Shown one piece after another: positions 34,357 to 42,978 of a stretch of DNA of 64,000 nt. The position numbers and the translations under genes are program-made. The DNA is taken from contig CAJTCH010000014.1 of the NCBI GenBank assembly GCA_910574715.1, forward strand, positions 29,866 to 93,865, read 5' to 3'. Numbering within the stretch: the first letter of the stretch is position 1; each line of letters starts with the position of its first letter. This stretch comes from Lachnospiraceae bacterium. GTDB taxonomy: Bacteria; Bacillota; Clostridia; Lachnospirales; Lachnospiraceae. A model generated the notes under the pieces. The model saw only the letters and a list, made by a program, of their open reading frames with translations. It had not been told where the DNA came from and did not search any database.

Positions 34357-35307
34357 ATGTTTCATGGAATGAACTATGTGATGGAAGTGTATAAGGAGCA
34401 AAGTTTTTCGAAAGCGGCGCAGAATCTCTATATCTCTCAGCCGGCGCTCAGCGCAGCGATCAAGAAGATAGAGAAAAAGATAGGCGCCCCGCTGTTCGAC
34501 CGGAGTGTCAGCCCGATCCAGTTGACGGAGTGCGGGAAAGAATATATACGGACTACGGAGAAGATACTGGATCTGGAGGATGAATTTGCTTATCATGTCG
34601 GGAATCTCCAGGAACTTCGGGCAGGCCATCTGTCCCTTGGGGGCACGTATTTTTTCGCTTCTTTTATCTTTCCGCCGTTTATAGAACAGTTCCGGCAGAA
34701 ATATCCCCATGTGAACCTGGATTTTTACGAGGGATCAACGATGGAGCTGGAACAGAAGTTATTTAACGGGGAGTTGGATATCGTGATAGATAACTATGAT
34801 CTGAATCCGCAGATCTACCATAGGAAGCATTGTTTTCGCGAACAGCTTCTACTGGCGGTTCCGGCGTCATATGACAGCAATCGGAGAGCGGCGAATTACC
34901 AGTTGACTGCGTCTGACGTGGAGAAGGACCTTCACCGGAATCCCAGGTTTCCCGGGGTGCCGCTCAAGAAATTCAAGGATGATCCTTTTGTGGTGCTGCG
35001 CGCCCACAACGATACGCGGGAGAGGATAGACGCGATCTGCCAGAGGGAGAATATCCAGCCTAATTATATACTGAAGCTGGATCAGGTAATGACGACCTAT
35101 CATCTCACTCAGTATGGAATGGGGATCTCGATCGTCAATGATACCCTGATCAAGCATCTGCATGCGGATTCGACGGTGATCTATTATAAGCTGGACGCCC
35201 CGGAGGCTTCAAGGGATGTATACCTGTATTACAAGAAGAATGCTTATCTGACACGGGCTATGCAGGAATTCCTGCGGATCGCCGCGCCGCAGGAGAGTGA
35301 GGATTGA
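34357..35307 (+). CDS. LysR-family transcriptional regulator
   Basis: The protein has 316 aa. The N-terminal winged helix has YKEQSFSKAAQNLYISQPAL (residues 12-31) and SAAIKKIEKKIGAPLFDRS. Residues 90-305 form the two-lobed effector domain. It is divergent from the malic enzyme-aspA genes, the classic place for a LysR activator, so the inducer may be a C4 acid or aspartate; that is inference. GAGGTAAGA precedes the ATG. The gene runs to 35307, convergent with rbsK 34 bp away. Confidence 0.92.
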   Translation: MFHGMNYVMEVYKEQSFSKAAQNLYISQPALSAAIKKIEKKIGAPLFDRSVSPIQLTECGKEYIRTTEKILDLEDEFAYHVGNLQELRAGHLSLGGTYFFASFIFPPFIEQFRQKYPHVNLDFYEGSTMELEQKLFNGELDIVIDNYDLNPQIYHRKHCFREQLLLAVPASYDSNRRAANYQLTASDVEKDLHRNPRFPGVPLKKFKDDPFVVLRAHNDTRERIDAICQRENIQPNYILKLDQVMTTYHLTQYGMGISIVNDTLIKHLHADSTVIYYKLDAPEASRDVYLYYKKNAYLTRAMQEFLRIAAPQESED

Positions 35308-35341
35308 ACGCGGCAGTTTGGGCGGGGCAGTTTGGCTTGTA

Positions 35342-36280
35342 TCAGTTTGCTTTCTCGGCTTCTATATGCTGTATGTATTGCTGTACTTCCTGAAGCGTAG
35401 GAATAGAGGATTGGGCGCCTTTTCGTGTAACTACGATAGCGGATACATAGTTTGCGAAGACGGCGGCCTCTTGGAGGCTCTTTCCTTCTGCCAGCATGAC
35501 AGCCAGCGCCGCTGTGAAGGAATCGCCGGCAGCGGTTGTATCAATGGCGTCTACAGGAATGGCGGGGATCCTGCATATCCCGGCCTCTTCGGAATCCACA
35601 TAGACGCCCTTCTCTCCAAGGGTTACCAGAATGTTTTTAACTCCTTGATTTCTGAGTTGTCTGGAGGCTTCGGGAAGGTGAGATTCGATGCGGTCGATCC
35701 CCGTCAGCATCCGAAGCTCAGTCTCGTTCGGTTTGATGATATCTACATAGCGGTATAGTTCCTTAGGGAATTCCTTCGGAACAGGAGCCGGGTCGAGAAT
35801 AACTGTCTTCCCTAATGCTTTTGCTTTTTTTGCGCCGTAACATACGGTTTCAAGCGGGATCTCCAATTGGAAGATGATAAGGTCAGCTTCCTTTAGAAGG
35901 TCTATGTTATTGTCAATATCGCTGCATGATAAGGTGGCGTTCGCGCCTGAGACGACCACAATGCAGTTGTCCCCATCGCTGTTTACGGTGATCAGTGCGG
36001 TTCCTGTCATTGTATCGGTTCTTTTTATAATCCGCGACGTGTCTACGCCGGCGCTGCCAAGGCTCGCCATCTGGATATCTGCATACATGTCGCAGCCGAC
36101 AGCGCCGAGCATGGTGATATCGGCGCCCAGATATCCTGCGGCGCATGCCTGGTTGGCGCCTTTGCCCCCTGGGATCATTTCCATATTATTGCTTAAGATT
36201 GTCTCGCCTGTCGCCGGCGTATGATCTACATTCACGACCATATCCAGGTTGAGGCTTCCTATTACTAATATTTTCTTCAT
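35342..36280 (-). CDS. rbsK: Ribokinase (PfkB family)
   Basis: Ribokinase makes ribose 5-phosphate from ribose and ATP. The protein has 312 aa. The substrate motif GGKGANQACAAGYLG is near residue 38 and the catalytic anion-hole motif DTTAAGDSFTAAL near 250, with the base Asp intact; VILDPAPVPKEFP is also present. The SD lies in the end of the upstream permease gene, 3 bp away. It closes the operon nucleoside hydrolase - binding protein - permease - permease - ribokinase, which supports ribose as its substrate. Confidence 0.92.
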   Translation of the reverse strand: MKKILVIGSLNLDMVVNVDHTPATGETILSNNMEMIPGGKGANQACAAGYLGADITMLGAVGCDMYADIQMASLGSAGVDTSRIIKRTDTMTGTALITVNSDGDNCIVVVSGANATLSCSDIDNNIDLLKEADLIIFQLEIPLETVCYGAKKAKALGKTVILDPAPVPKEFPKELYRYVDIIKPNETELRMLTGIDRIESHLPEASRQLRNQGVKNILVTLGEKGVYVDSEEAGICRIPAIPVDAIDTTAAGDSFTAALAVMLAEGKSLQEAAVFANYVSAIVVTRKGAQSSIPTLQEVQQYIQHIEAEKAN

Positions 36281-36283
36281 AGT

Positions 36284-37132
36284 CTATCCTTTCACGCTGC
36301 CTGCTGTGATTCCCTCCACGAAATGTTTCTGGAACGGCAGGAACAGGCAGATTGGGATGATTGCGGATACCATGGAGCTTGCATAAATATAGGTCCACTG
36401 TATAGAACGTTCTCCGCTGAACTGGCTGATCGCAATCTGGATTGTGCGGATGTCCTTGGAGCGTGCGACGAGCAACGGCCACATATAAGAATTCCATTGG
36501 TTCATGAAGATCATGAGTCCTGCCGTAACAAACACGGGAACGGAGATCGGCATAATGATCTTGGTGAAGATCGTGGGCCATTTGGCTCCGTCTACTCTTG
36601 CCGCTTCTACCAGGCTTGGGGGAATGTCCTTGAAGAACTGGATAAAAAGGAAAGTAACCAGTCCGTCGGCAACGGCGGGTATGATCATTCCGGCGTATGT
36701 ATCAACCATACTGAGGTTGCTTGCCACACTGTATAATGGAATGGCAATAGCTTCAAAAGGCACCATGAAAGAGATCAAAACCAGCGGATAGAGAATCTTC
36801 TTGCCTTTGAATTCAAAGCATGTGAATGCGAAGGCCGCCATGGAATTTAAGATACATCCGAATATGATCGTGAATACGGTTACGATCATCGTATTCATGA
36901 TCGGACGCCAGAATTCATGTTTTGTAAAAATGATCACATAATTCTCGAGAGTAGCGGCAGTGGGTATCAGGGATTTGATCGAGAACGGAAACATGTTCCG
37001 AAACAGATCATCCTGTGTGCGCAGTGACGCGGAAAGGCAGAATAAAATCGGGAAAAGCGCCGCGACAGCCATAATGATCAGGGCGATATAGATCAATACT
37101 TTTCTGGTAAATGATTTTTGTTTTAATGTCAT
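36284..37132 (-). CDS. CUT1-type sugar ABC transporter permease (MalG-like)
   Basis: The protein has 282 aa and six predicted membrane helices. The ATPase-contact EAA loop reads EAARVDGAKWPTIFTKIIMP near residue 190. The long first periplasmic-side loop and short ends are typical of MalG/AraQ-type subunits. It overlaps the upstream permease stop by 4 bp (ATGA). With the partner permease and the binding lipoprotein it forms an importer, but no ATPase gene lies in the operon. Confidence 0.93.
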   Translation of the reverse strand: MTLKQKSFTRKVLIYIALIIMAVAALFPILFCLSASLRTQDDLFRNMFPFSIKSLIPTAATLENYVIIFTKHEFWRPIMNTMIVTVFTIIFGCILNSMAAFAFTCFEFKGKKILYPLVLISFMVPFEAIAIPLYSVASNLSMVDTYAGMIIPAVADGLVTFLFIQFFKDIPPSLVEAARVDGAKWPTIFTKIIMPISVPVFVTAGLMIFMNQWNSYMWPLLVARSKDIRTIQIAISQFSGERSIQWTYIYASSMVSAIIPICLFLPFQKHFVEGITAGSVKG

Positions 37133-37992
37133 CTGTGCGCCTCCTTATCTGTCATGAATCTATTCTGCACAAAGCAGATCAGCATTACTATGATGAGCAA
37201 TATAGTTACAAGGCAGGCTTGTCTCGGCCTGTTTGAATACTTGAAAGCAGACTTGTATGCTTCATACATTAATACATTGGTGCTTCCCTGAGGACCGCCG
37301 TCTGTGGCGATCTGCATCGGTGCAAACAGCAGGAAGTTGGCGGTGGTATTGGCAACCAGTACGAACAGCCATGTATTTTTGAGCAGCGGGATCGTGATCC
37401 GAAACATTGTGTTGAAGAATCCGGAGCCGTCGATCTTCGCAGATTCATAGACCGCGGAATCTATCCCTTTTAGTCCGGCAAGAATGAACATCATCCAGTA
37501 CGCGCATCCTCTCCAGGAGGAGATCAGTACGATAGAAAGAAGCGCCCATTTTTTATCGATCAAAAATCCGATCGGCCTGAGGCCCAGAACGCCGAGCATA
37601 CTGTTAATAACTCCGTTGTTAACATTCAGCATCATCTGCCAGATTACGGTCGATATGGTAAGAGATATACAAAAAGGGAGATAGAATACGGTACGGAAGA
37701 CCTCTATTCCCCGGATTTTCACATTGACAAACAGAGCCATGATGAATGAAACAACGATCTGGATAGGAATGATGATAATATTGAATTTCAGTGTGACCTT
37801 CAGAGAGTTCCAGAAAGTCTTGTCTGCGAATAACAGTTTGTAATTATCCAGGGTGAAATTGCTGTCCGCAGAAGAGAATCCCTGAATGACACTGTCGATA
37901 ATAGGATATATCTTAAAAATACATATCATTAGTATAGTTGGCAATATCAAAAGATATGGAAGCCATTTGTTTTTTATATAGATACCGCCCAT
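37129..37992 (-). CDS. CUT1-type sugar ABC transporter permease (MalF/UgpA-like)
   Basis: The protein has 287 aa and six membrane helices, starting KNKWLPYLLILPTILMICIF. The EAA loop is ESAKIDGSGFFNTMFRITIP near residue 195. AAAGGAGAAGG precedes the ATG. It sits 67 bp after the binding-protein gene and overlaps the second permease gene by 4 bp. The CUT1 class usually carries oligosaccharides or glycosides, using a shared MsmX/UgpC-like ATPase encoded elsewhere. Confidence 0.93.
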   Translation of the reverse strand: MGGIYIKNKWLPYLLILPTILMICIFKIYPIIDSVIQGFSSADSNFTLDNYKLLFADKTFWNSLKVTLKFNIIIIPIQIVVSFIMALFVNVKIRGIEVFRTVFYLPFCISLTISTVIWQMMLNVNNGVINSMLGVLGLRPIGFLIDKKWALLSIVLISSWRGCAYWMMFILAGLKGIDSAVYESAKIDGSGFFNTMFRITIPLLKNTWLFVLVANTTANFLLFAPMQIATDGGPQGSTNVLMYEAYKSAFKYSNRPRQACLVTILLIIVMLICFVQNRFMTDKEAHR

Positions 37993-38059
37993 GACCTTCT
38001 CCTTTCTGTTTTCATGAGAAAATCAGGCTACTGACGAGTCAGCAGCCTGGTCCTGCCAA

Positions 38060-39394
38060 TTATTTGTATGCTGCGGTAGCAGCGTCAAACTGTTCCACTG
38101 CATTATTCAAAGATTCTTCTACATCGGCTCCGTTTCGGACATCTTCCCAAGCCTGGTCAAGAGCTGTGGAATATTCGCCGAATACAGGCGTTACTGCACG
38201 GGGTACGGCAGTGTTTGCCGCTTCATAGGCTGCAATCTTCATATCTTCGGAAGCATCCGGGTTATTAGCTATCTCGTCCTGCTTGTCGATACGGCTTGGA
38301 ACGTCGCCGTTGATCTCTAGCCACATATCGTTTCCTTTGCCCAGGGTGAAGTATTTGATAAAGTCGGCGGCAGCGTCTTTGTTACTTGATTTGGAATTGA
38401 TTCCAAAGTACCAGCTTCCGGTTGAAGTGGCGACTTCATCTTCGTGTCCTTCAAAGCAAGGCGCATAAGTGTAGCCGACCTTGTCGTCGCACGTCATGTT
38501 GGAAGGCGTCCAGGTCCCGCCGATCATGAATAATACTTTTCCGGCAGAGAATTGGTCTCCGAGCTGGTCTGCGTCATATCCTCTGGAAGCGATTCCGTCG
38601 TCTACTAATTTCTGATACCAGGTCATGGCGTCGATCCATGGCTTCGTATTAACAACACCGTCCAGGGAATATCCGTCGTCGCTGATATTCTTGCCGCCCA
38701 TGGAATTGGCAAGCATATTCATCTGATATACACGGCTTACCTGTTGGAAATCAAAACCGATATATCCCTGGGAACCGCCCGGGTCGAGCTTTTTAAGTCC
38801 TTGCTTTGCGAGCTCTGCAACCTCTTCATAGGTCAGACGGTTATCGGCATCATTTTCAGGAACAGAGATACCGGCTTTGTCGAGCAGAGTCTTATTGTAA
38901 TATAATTCCTGAGTAGACGTATTCTCCGGCGCGGCATACATTTTGTCCTCCCATACGCCTGCCTGATAGGAAGCGTCATCCCATTCGGCTTTCTCTTCAT
39001 CGCTGAAATACTGATCCAACGGCTCGAGATATCCGCTTGAACCGTACTTGGATACATAGGTCACGTCAACGCTCATAACATCAAAGTCGGCGTCGCCTGC
39101 TGCGGATTTGGTCTCGATTACTTCGAACAGATCGTTAAATGTATAGAATTCTGCGTTGATATGAACACCGGTTTCTTCTTCGTAAGCTTCAAGGATAGGC
39201 TTTGTAATTCCTTCCCAACCATCTTCGCCGGTTCCCTGGGATATCCATTTGATCGTGACAGAATCCCCGCTGTCAGAAGATGCTCCGCCGTCAGAGCCGG
39301 AATCCTTGCCGTCAGAACCGCCGCATCCGGTGAGGGACATACCGGCTGTCATTGCTGTTACAAGTGTCAGTGCCATAATCTTCTTTAATTTCAT
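38060..39394 (-). CDS. Extracellular solute-binding lipoprotein of the CUT1 transporter
   Basis: The protein has 444 aa. A lipoprotein signal ends in LTGC near residue 24, followed by a Ser/Gly/Asp linker (about 25-45). The rest is a family 1 solute-binding fold: KWISQGTGEDGWEG, the AAPENTSTQELYYNK hinge strand and LFMIGGTWTPSNM. It would sit on the outer face of the membrane and deliver ligand to the two permeases. The ligand is not readable from sequence; the operon points to a ribosylated compound or nucleoside. Several aromatic residues in the cleft region fit sugar stacking. Confidence 0.9.
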   Translation of the reverse strand: MKLKKIMALTLVTAMTAGMSLTGCGGSDGKDSGSDGGASSDSGDSVTIKWISQGTGEDGWEGITKPILEAYEEETGVHINAEFYTFNDLFEVIETKSAAGDADFDVMSVDVTYVSKYGSSGYLEPLDQYFSDEEKAEWDDASYQAGVWEDKMYAAPENTSTQELYYNKTLLDKAGISVPENDADNRLTYEEVAELAKQGLKKLDPGGSQGYIGFDFQQVSRVYQMNMLANSMGGKNISDDGYSLDGVVNTKPWIDAMTWYQKLVDDGIASRGYDADQLGDQFSAGKVLFMIGGTWTPSNMTCDDKVGYTYAPCFEGHEDEVATSTGSWYFGINSKSSNKDAAADFIKYFTLGKGNDMWLEINGDVPSRIDKQDEIANNPDASEDMKIAAYEAANTAVPRAVTPVFGEYSTALDQAWEDVRNGADVEESLNNAVEQFDAATAAYK

Positions 39395-39415
39395 AACAAT
39401 TCCCCTTTTCTATTA

Positions 39416-40393
39416 TTATTTGGTAAGTTTTTTAAATAAATCCGCAAACAGGTTATCTCGGTTAATGTAATATACATATTTGATAAAATGTCTGTTATTG
39501 TCATATGCATACCGGTCGTCATATTCCGGGATCGGGCTGTGGATCAGGCTTTCCTCCATGAAATCACCGTCTAAAAGCCATGCTACCGCAGTAACGTCCC
39601 AGATCGGCCTTGTCCATGTGGAACCGCCGTAGCATTCCATTGCCTCTTTGGTCGTGACGTCTACGAGATAATCGCAGAGCTTGTTCTTGCCTCTCAGATG
39701 ATACTCTAGCTCCGGTCCGCTGGTGGTGAATGCAGACACAACTCCCATACAAGGCAGCTGTACAAGCGGTACTTCACATCCGAATACGATTCTGGCTCCG
39801 GCCACGTCCTGATATAGATTGAATTCTTTGTTGTGAGGCCAGTGCGTTGCATTGCCGCCAAGCCAGATCAGTACGATCCGGTCCTTGATCTCTGGCTTCA
39901 TGAGGAGAGCGGAAGACACATTCGTAATTGCCCCGATAGCGATGACGTACAGCGGGTTTTCTTCTGTATATTCCATAGCGCGTGCGGCCAGATCCTTTGA
40001 TGCGTCGGACAATACAGGTTCTTCCTCGGACGGCATATACTGGGTGGACCCTCTGAACACAACATCTTTCAGGTCTTCTTTGCCCATCAATGTCAGGACT
40101 CTTAATATCTCCTGGTAACTCTTCTCCATTCCGTCGGCAGGACCGGAAGACTTCTGGTTGAAGAAAGGTGCGGCGTAGATAGCCTTTAAGTTTAATTTTT
40201 CGTCTGATTTGATCAGATATGCCAGAGCAAACTGGTCGTCGATCTCGTTGTATGTATCTGTGTCGATGACTACGTCCACTTTCCCTTCCGGCTTCTTCAG
40301 CCGTGAGATGAGCTTTGCCTGGTCAGACTGACAGTTTGTTACGGAGGCGCTGGTAAATGCTTCCCATTCTTTCTTTGCTTCGTCCTTACTCAT
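39416..40393 (-). CDS. Nucleoside hydrolase-like protein (inosine-uridine hydrolase family)
   Basis: The protein has 325 aa. The family's calcium and ribose site DVVIDTDTYNEIDDQFAL starts near residue 39, after an extra N-terminal segment of about 38 residues. A second conserved block is VIAIGAITNVSSALL (near 150), and a metal-ligand Asp lies in the C-terminal WDVTAVAWLLDGDF. The fold cleaves the N-glycosidic bond of ribonucleosides to free ribose and base. It is the first gene of the operon ending in ribokinase, which fits that pathway. AAAGGAG precedes the ATG. Confidence 0.9.
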   Translation of the reverse strand: MSKDEAKKEWEAFTSASVTNCQSDQAKLISRLKKPEGKVDVVIDTDTYNEIDDQFALAYLIKSDEKLNLKAIYAAPFFNQKSSGPADGMEKSYQEILRVLTLMGKEDLKDVVFRGSTQYMPSEEEPVLSDASKDLAARAMEYTEENPLYVIAIGAITNVSSALLMKPEIKDRIVLIWLGGNATHWPHNKEFNLYQDVAGARIVFGCEVPLVQLPCMGVVSAFTTSGPELEYHLRGKNKLCDYLVDVTTKEAMECYGGSTWTRPIWDVTAVAWLLDGDFMEESLIHSPIPEYDDRYAYDNNRHFIKYVYYINRDNLFADLFKKLTK

Positions 40394-40441
40394 AATTCTC
40401 CTTTCTGTTGTAAAGCTTGTTAAAAGTATGAATTGGCATAT

Positions 40442-40467
40442 TGTTTAGGAAAATATTTTCCTAAACA
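40442..40467. promoter_or_regulatory. Perfect 26-bp palindrome, candidate operator of the LacI-kinase fusion
   Basis: TGTTTAGGAAAAT (40442-40454) is followed directly by its exact complement ATTTTCCTAAACA (40455-40467). It lies between the minus-strand promoter at 40484-40512 and the nucleoside hydrolase start, so a bound repressor would block transcription. LacI-family operators are palindromes of this kind. The binding protein is inferred from position. Confidence 0.65.
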
Positions 40468-40483
40468 GTTTTCTTATGCGTAT

Positions 40484-40512
40484 ATACTACATTACATTTT
40501 TACGGATGTCAA
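40484..40512 (-). promoter_or_regulatory. Promoter of the nucleoside hydrolase-transporter operon
   Basis: On the minus strand a perfect TTGACA (40512-40507) and TAGTAT (40489-40484) are 17 bp apart. The palindrome lies just past the expected start site. Confidence 0.5.
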
Positions 40513-40595
40513 CATATATTTTGAAAAATATATAATAAAAATTTTTTCTTACAGCATTTTCTTGTGCATATTATACAGCTTGACGCTTTTGGACG

Positions 40596-40624
40596 TTGAC
40601 AAAATATGGATTATCATACATAAT
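40596..40624 (+). promoter_or_regulatory. Promoter of the LacI-ribokinase fusion gene
   Basis: TTGACA (40596-40601) and CATAAT (40619-40624) are 17 bp apart, about 33 bp before the ATG. The match to consensus is eleven of twelve. Confidence 0.7.
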
Positions 40625-40656
40625 GGTTACATAAAACATAAGACGAGGAAAAACTT

Positions 40657-42564
40657 ATGACAATTAAAGAGATTGCGAATCTGGCCGGTGTTTCCATATC
40701 TACAGTTTCCAAGATCATTAATAACAAAGATCAGAATATCAATCCAGAAACCCGCAGCCGTGTATTGAAAATTGTAAAAGATTATAATTATACGCCATAT
40801 GGTAACGTGAAAAACATATCTACTGCAAAAAGCTTTCAGATTGGGGTGCTGTTAAGAAGCGGTTCTCAGACGAACCTGATGCTGAACGGTATTCTGCATG
40901 CGGCACAGGAGAGCGGGTACAGCATTTTGCTGTATGACAGCGGGAACGACATGGAGATGGAACTTAAGCATATTACGTCTCTGTGTAAGAATAATGCAGA
41001 CGGGATCATATGGGAGCCGGTATCTGAACAGAGTATGCAGTATGAACGCTATTTTACGGAGCAGAACATTTCGGTCTGTTATATTAACGGCTATACAGAG
41101 TGTTCTTTTCTTATAGATTTTGCACGGATGGGCTACATACTGACTCAAAAGCTGTTAGATTACAAGCACACGAGGCTTGCCTGTCTGCTTAAAGAGAAGA
41201 GTCAGCGTTCCGCCCTTGTGTTAGAAGGATTCAAGAAGTGCCTCTATGAGAATCAGATACCATACAGTGAGAAGATGGAGTTATATATTTCGGACAGGGA
41301 ATATTTCTCTAAAATAATCAATTACGGGATATCGGGGATTGTCAGTTCTCATTTTGCGTCGTCGCTGATATTGTACGAGCAGATGGAACGGCTGCATTAT
41401 TATATTCCGTCGGATCTGTCGCTGGTAAGTTTGAAGGACGATGTCAGAGAAGGGATTTCCTTTCCTCATATTTCAAGCGTTAAGATTCCGTATTGTGAAT
41501 TCGGCAGTTATATATGCAGGGAGTTGATCGATAAGTGTGAGAAGAGGGAGCATGACCCGGAATATTTATTTGCGGCGCCGTACGTTTTTGACAATGAGGA
41601 CAGCCTGGAGCCGCCGTCATTTATGCGCGTCAGAAAAATCGTGGTTGTCGGCAGTATCAATCTTGATGTTACATTCAATGTAGACTGGCTTCCGCAGTCG
41701 GGAAGGACTACAACGATCTTGAATTCTGCTACTGCGGCAGGCGGGAAGGGGGCTAACCAGGCGGTAGGCGCGGCGAAGCTTAACAGGGAAGTTTCTCTGA
41801 TCGGTGAGATCGGCAATGATGCAGACGCGGCGTTTCTCTTTGATACGTTAGAGCGGGAGAATGTAACGACGCAGGGCGTGCACAGAGATCTGAACGCACA
41901 GACCGGGAAGGCTTATATCTATATTGAGAAAGGCGGCGAGAGTGCAGTAACGATTCTGTCGGGGGCGAATGGGAATCTGTCGGCAGCAGGGATCCGCAAG
42001 CGGCAGTATCTGTTCAAGAATGCCGGGTTCTGTCTTCTTGCGACGGAAATCCCTGTTGAGACGGTCATCGAAGCGGCCAGGACGGCGAAAGAATACGGTG
42101 TGAAGAATATTCTGAAGCCTGCGGCTTTAAAGATGATTCCAGACGAACTTCTTAAGCTTACCGATATCTTTATCCCCAATCGCAAGGAGGCGGCTACATT
42201 GTGTCCGGGTTTAAGTTCGGTGGAGGAGCAGGCGGAATATTTTCTGAAAAAAGGGATAGAAGCGGTTATTATTACACTTGGGGAGGATGGATGTTATCTG
42301 AAGACGGATGATACTGCGAAGTATTATCCGGCGGCGGATTTTGTCTCGATTGACGCGACGGGCGGGGCGGATGCGTTCATCTCTGCTTTTGCATCCTATA
42401 TGAGCGAAGGATTTTCAATGGATAATGCGATCCGAATAGCGACGTATGCCGCGGGGTTTTGTGTATCCAGACAGGGAGTTGTGCCTGCGCTGGTGGATCG
42501 GAATACATTGGAGACGCATATCAGTAAGGTGGAGCCGAAGCTTCTGCGGGAGGAGAATAAGTAG
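40657..42564 (+). CDS. Fused LacI-family repressor and PfkB/ribokinase-like domain
   Basis: The protein has 635 aa. Residues 1-60 are a LacI helix-turn-helix and hinge (TIKEIANLAGVSISTVSKII). Residues 60-320 are the periplasmic-binding-like sensor domain. From about residue 326 a full PfkB kinase begins: KIVVVGSINLDVTFNVDWL, then GGKGANQAVGAAKL near 361. The catalytic motif reads DATGGADAF (566-574): the base Asp572 is kept, but the usual GAGD/AAGD is changed to GGAD. The NPAP/DPAP segment reads KPAAL. These changes suggest weak or no kinase activity and a possible sensor role. It is divergent from the nucleoside hydrolase operon, which has its own intact ribokinase. GAGGAAAAACTT precedes the ATG. 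Confidence 0.9.
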   Translation: MTIKEIANLAGVSISTVSKIINNKDQNINPETRSRVLKIVKDYNYTPYGNVKNISTAKSFQIGVLLRSGSQTNLMLNGILHAAQESGYSILLYDSGNDMEMELKHITSLCKNNADGIIWEPVSEQSMQYERYFTEQNISVCYINGYTECSFLIDFARMGYILTQKLLDYKHTRLACLLKEKSQRSALVLEGFKKCLYENQIPYSEKMELYISDREYFSKIINYGISGIVSSHFASSLILYEQMERLHYYIPSDLSLVSLKDDVREGISFPHISSVKIPYCEFGSYICRELIDKCEKREHDPEYLFAAPYVFDNEDSLEPPSFMRVRKIVVVGSINLDVTFNVDWLPQSGRTTTILNSATAAGGKGANQAVGAAKLNREVSLIGEIGNDADAAFLFDTLERENVTTQGVHRDLNAQTGKAYIYIEKGGESAVTILSGANGNLSAAGIRKRQYLFKNAGFCLLATEIPVETVIEAARTAKEYGVKNILKPAALKMIPDELLKLTDIFIPNRKEAATLCPGLSSVEEQAEYFLKKGIEAVIITLGEDGCYLKTDDTAKYYPAADFVSIDATGGADAFISAFASYMSEGFSMDNAIRIATYAAGFCVSRQGVVPALVDRNTLETHISKVEPKLLREENK

Positions 42565-42603
42565 ACCTTGCCTTTTGCCCCGGCGGAGTTGATATATGTT
42601 CAT

Positions 42604-42628
42604 AATCCCCCCTTATGAAGGGGGGATT
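42604..42628. repeat. Perfect 9-bp inverted repeat after the fusion gene
   Basis: AATCCCCCC and GGGGGGATT pair around a TTATGAA loop, 40 bp after the stop codon. No T-run follows on either strand, so it is a possible but imperfect terminator. Confidence 0.5.
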
Positions 42629-42671
42629 GGAAGTATCGAAGACATTTTTATGCAAAAGCAGAAGAGAATAC

Positions 42672-42972
42672 TTATAATTTTCGTCCTTTGCAGATACATA
42701 AGCTTTCAAATGTAACCTCGACCAGTGAAGTTGGATTTATGACAAAATCGGCAGATGTGATCTTATTATTAAAGAACTCGACCGATGTATCGTGGTCAAG
42801 GAATTTATTTAAATAGAGATATTGCTCAATTTCATCCGTGAGAATAATTGCAACCCGTTTCAGGCGTTCATCAGGGAAACCATTTGCAAAATGAACGCTT
42901 TTCATCATGCAGGTGTCTGGCAAATGCAAATGCCTTTTCTTGTAAATCCATGATAATAGCTCGTCTCTGCAT
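42672..42972 (-). pseudogene. Small gene downstream of the histidine kinase, reading frame broken at a CCC-TGA
   Basis: An ATG at 42972 follows AAGGAATAAC, which is the end of the kinase gene, and reads 33 codons to a TGA at 42873-42871. A second frame, open from 42929 to the stop at 42672, continues in +1 with DERLKRVAIILTDEIEQYLY and ends CICKGRKL. Joining the two at CCC-TGA gives one smooth protein of about 98 aa. Either a one-base indel broke the gene, or a +1 frameshift is used. I do not recognise the family; it is not a response-regulator receiver or LytTR domain that I can see. The base composition is AT-rich, like the kinase gene. Confidence 0.45.
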
Positions 42973-42978
42973 ATGTTG

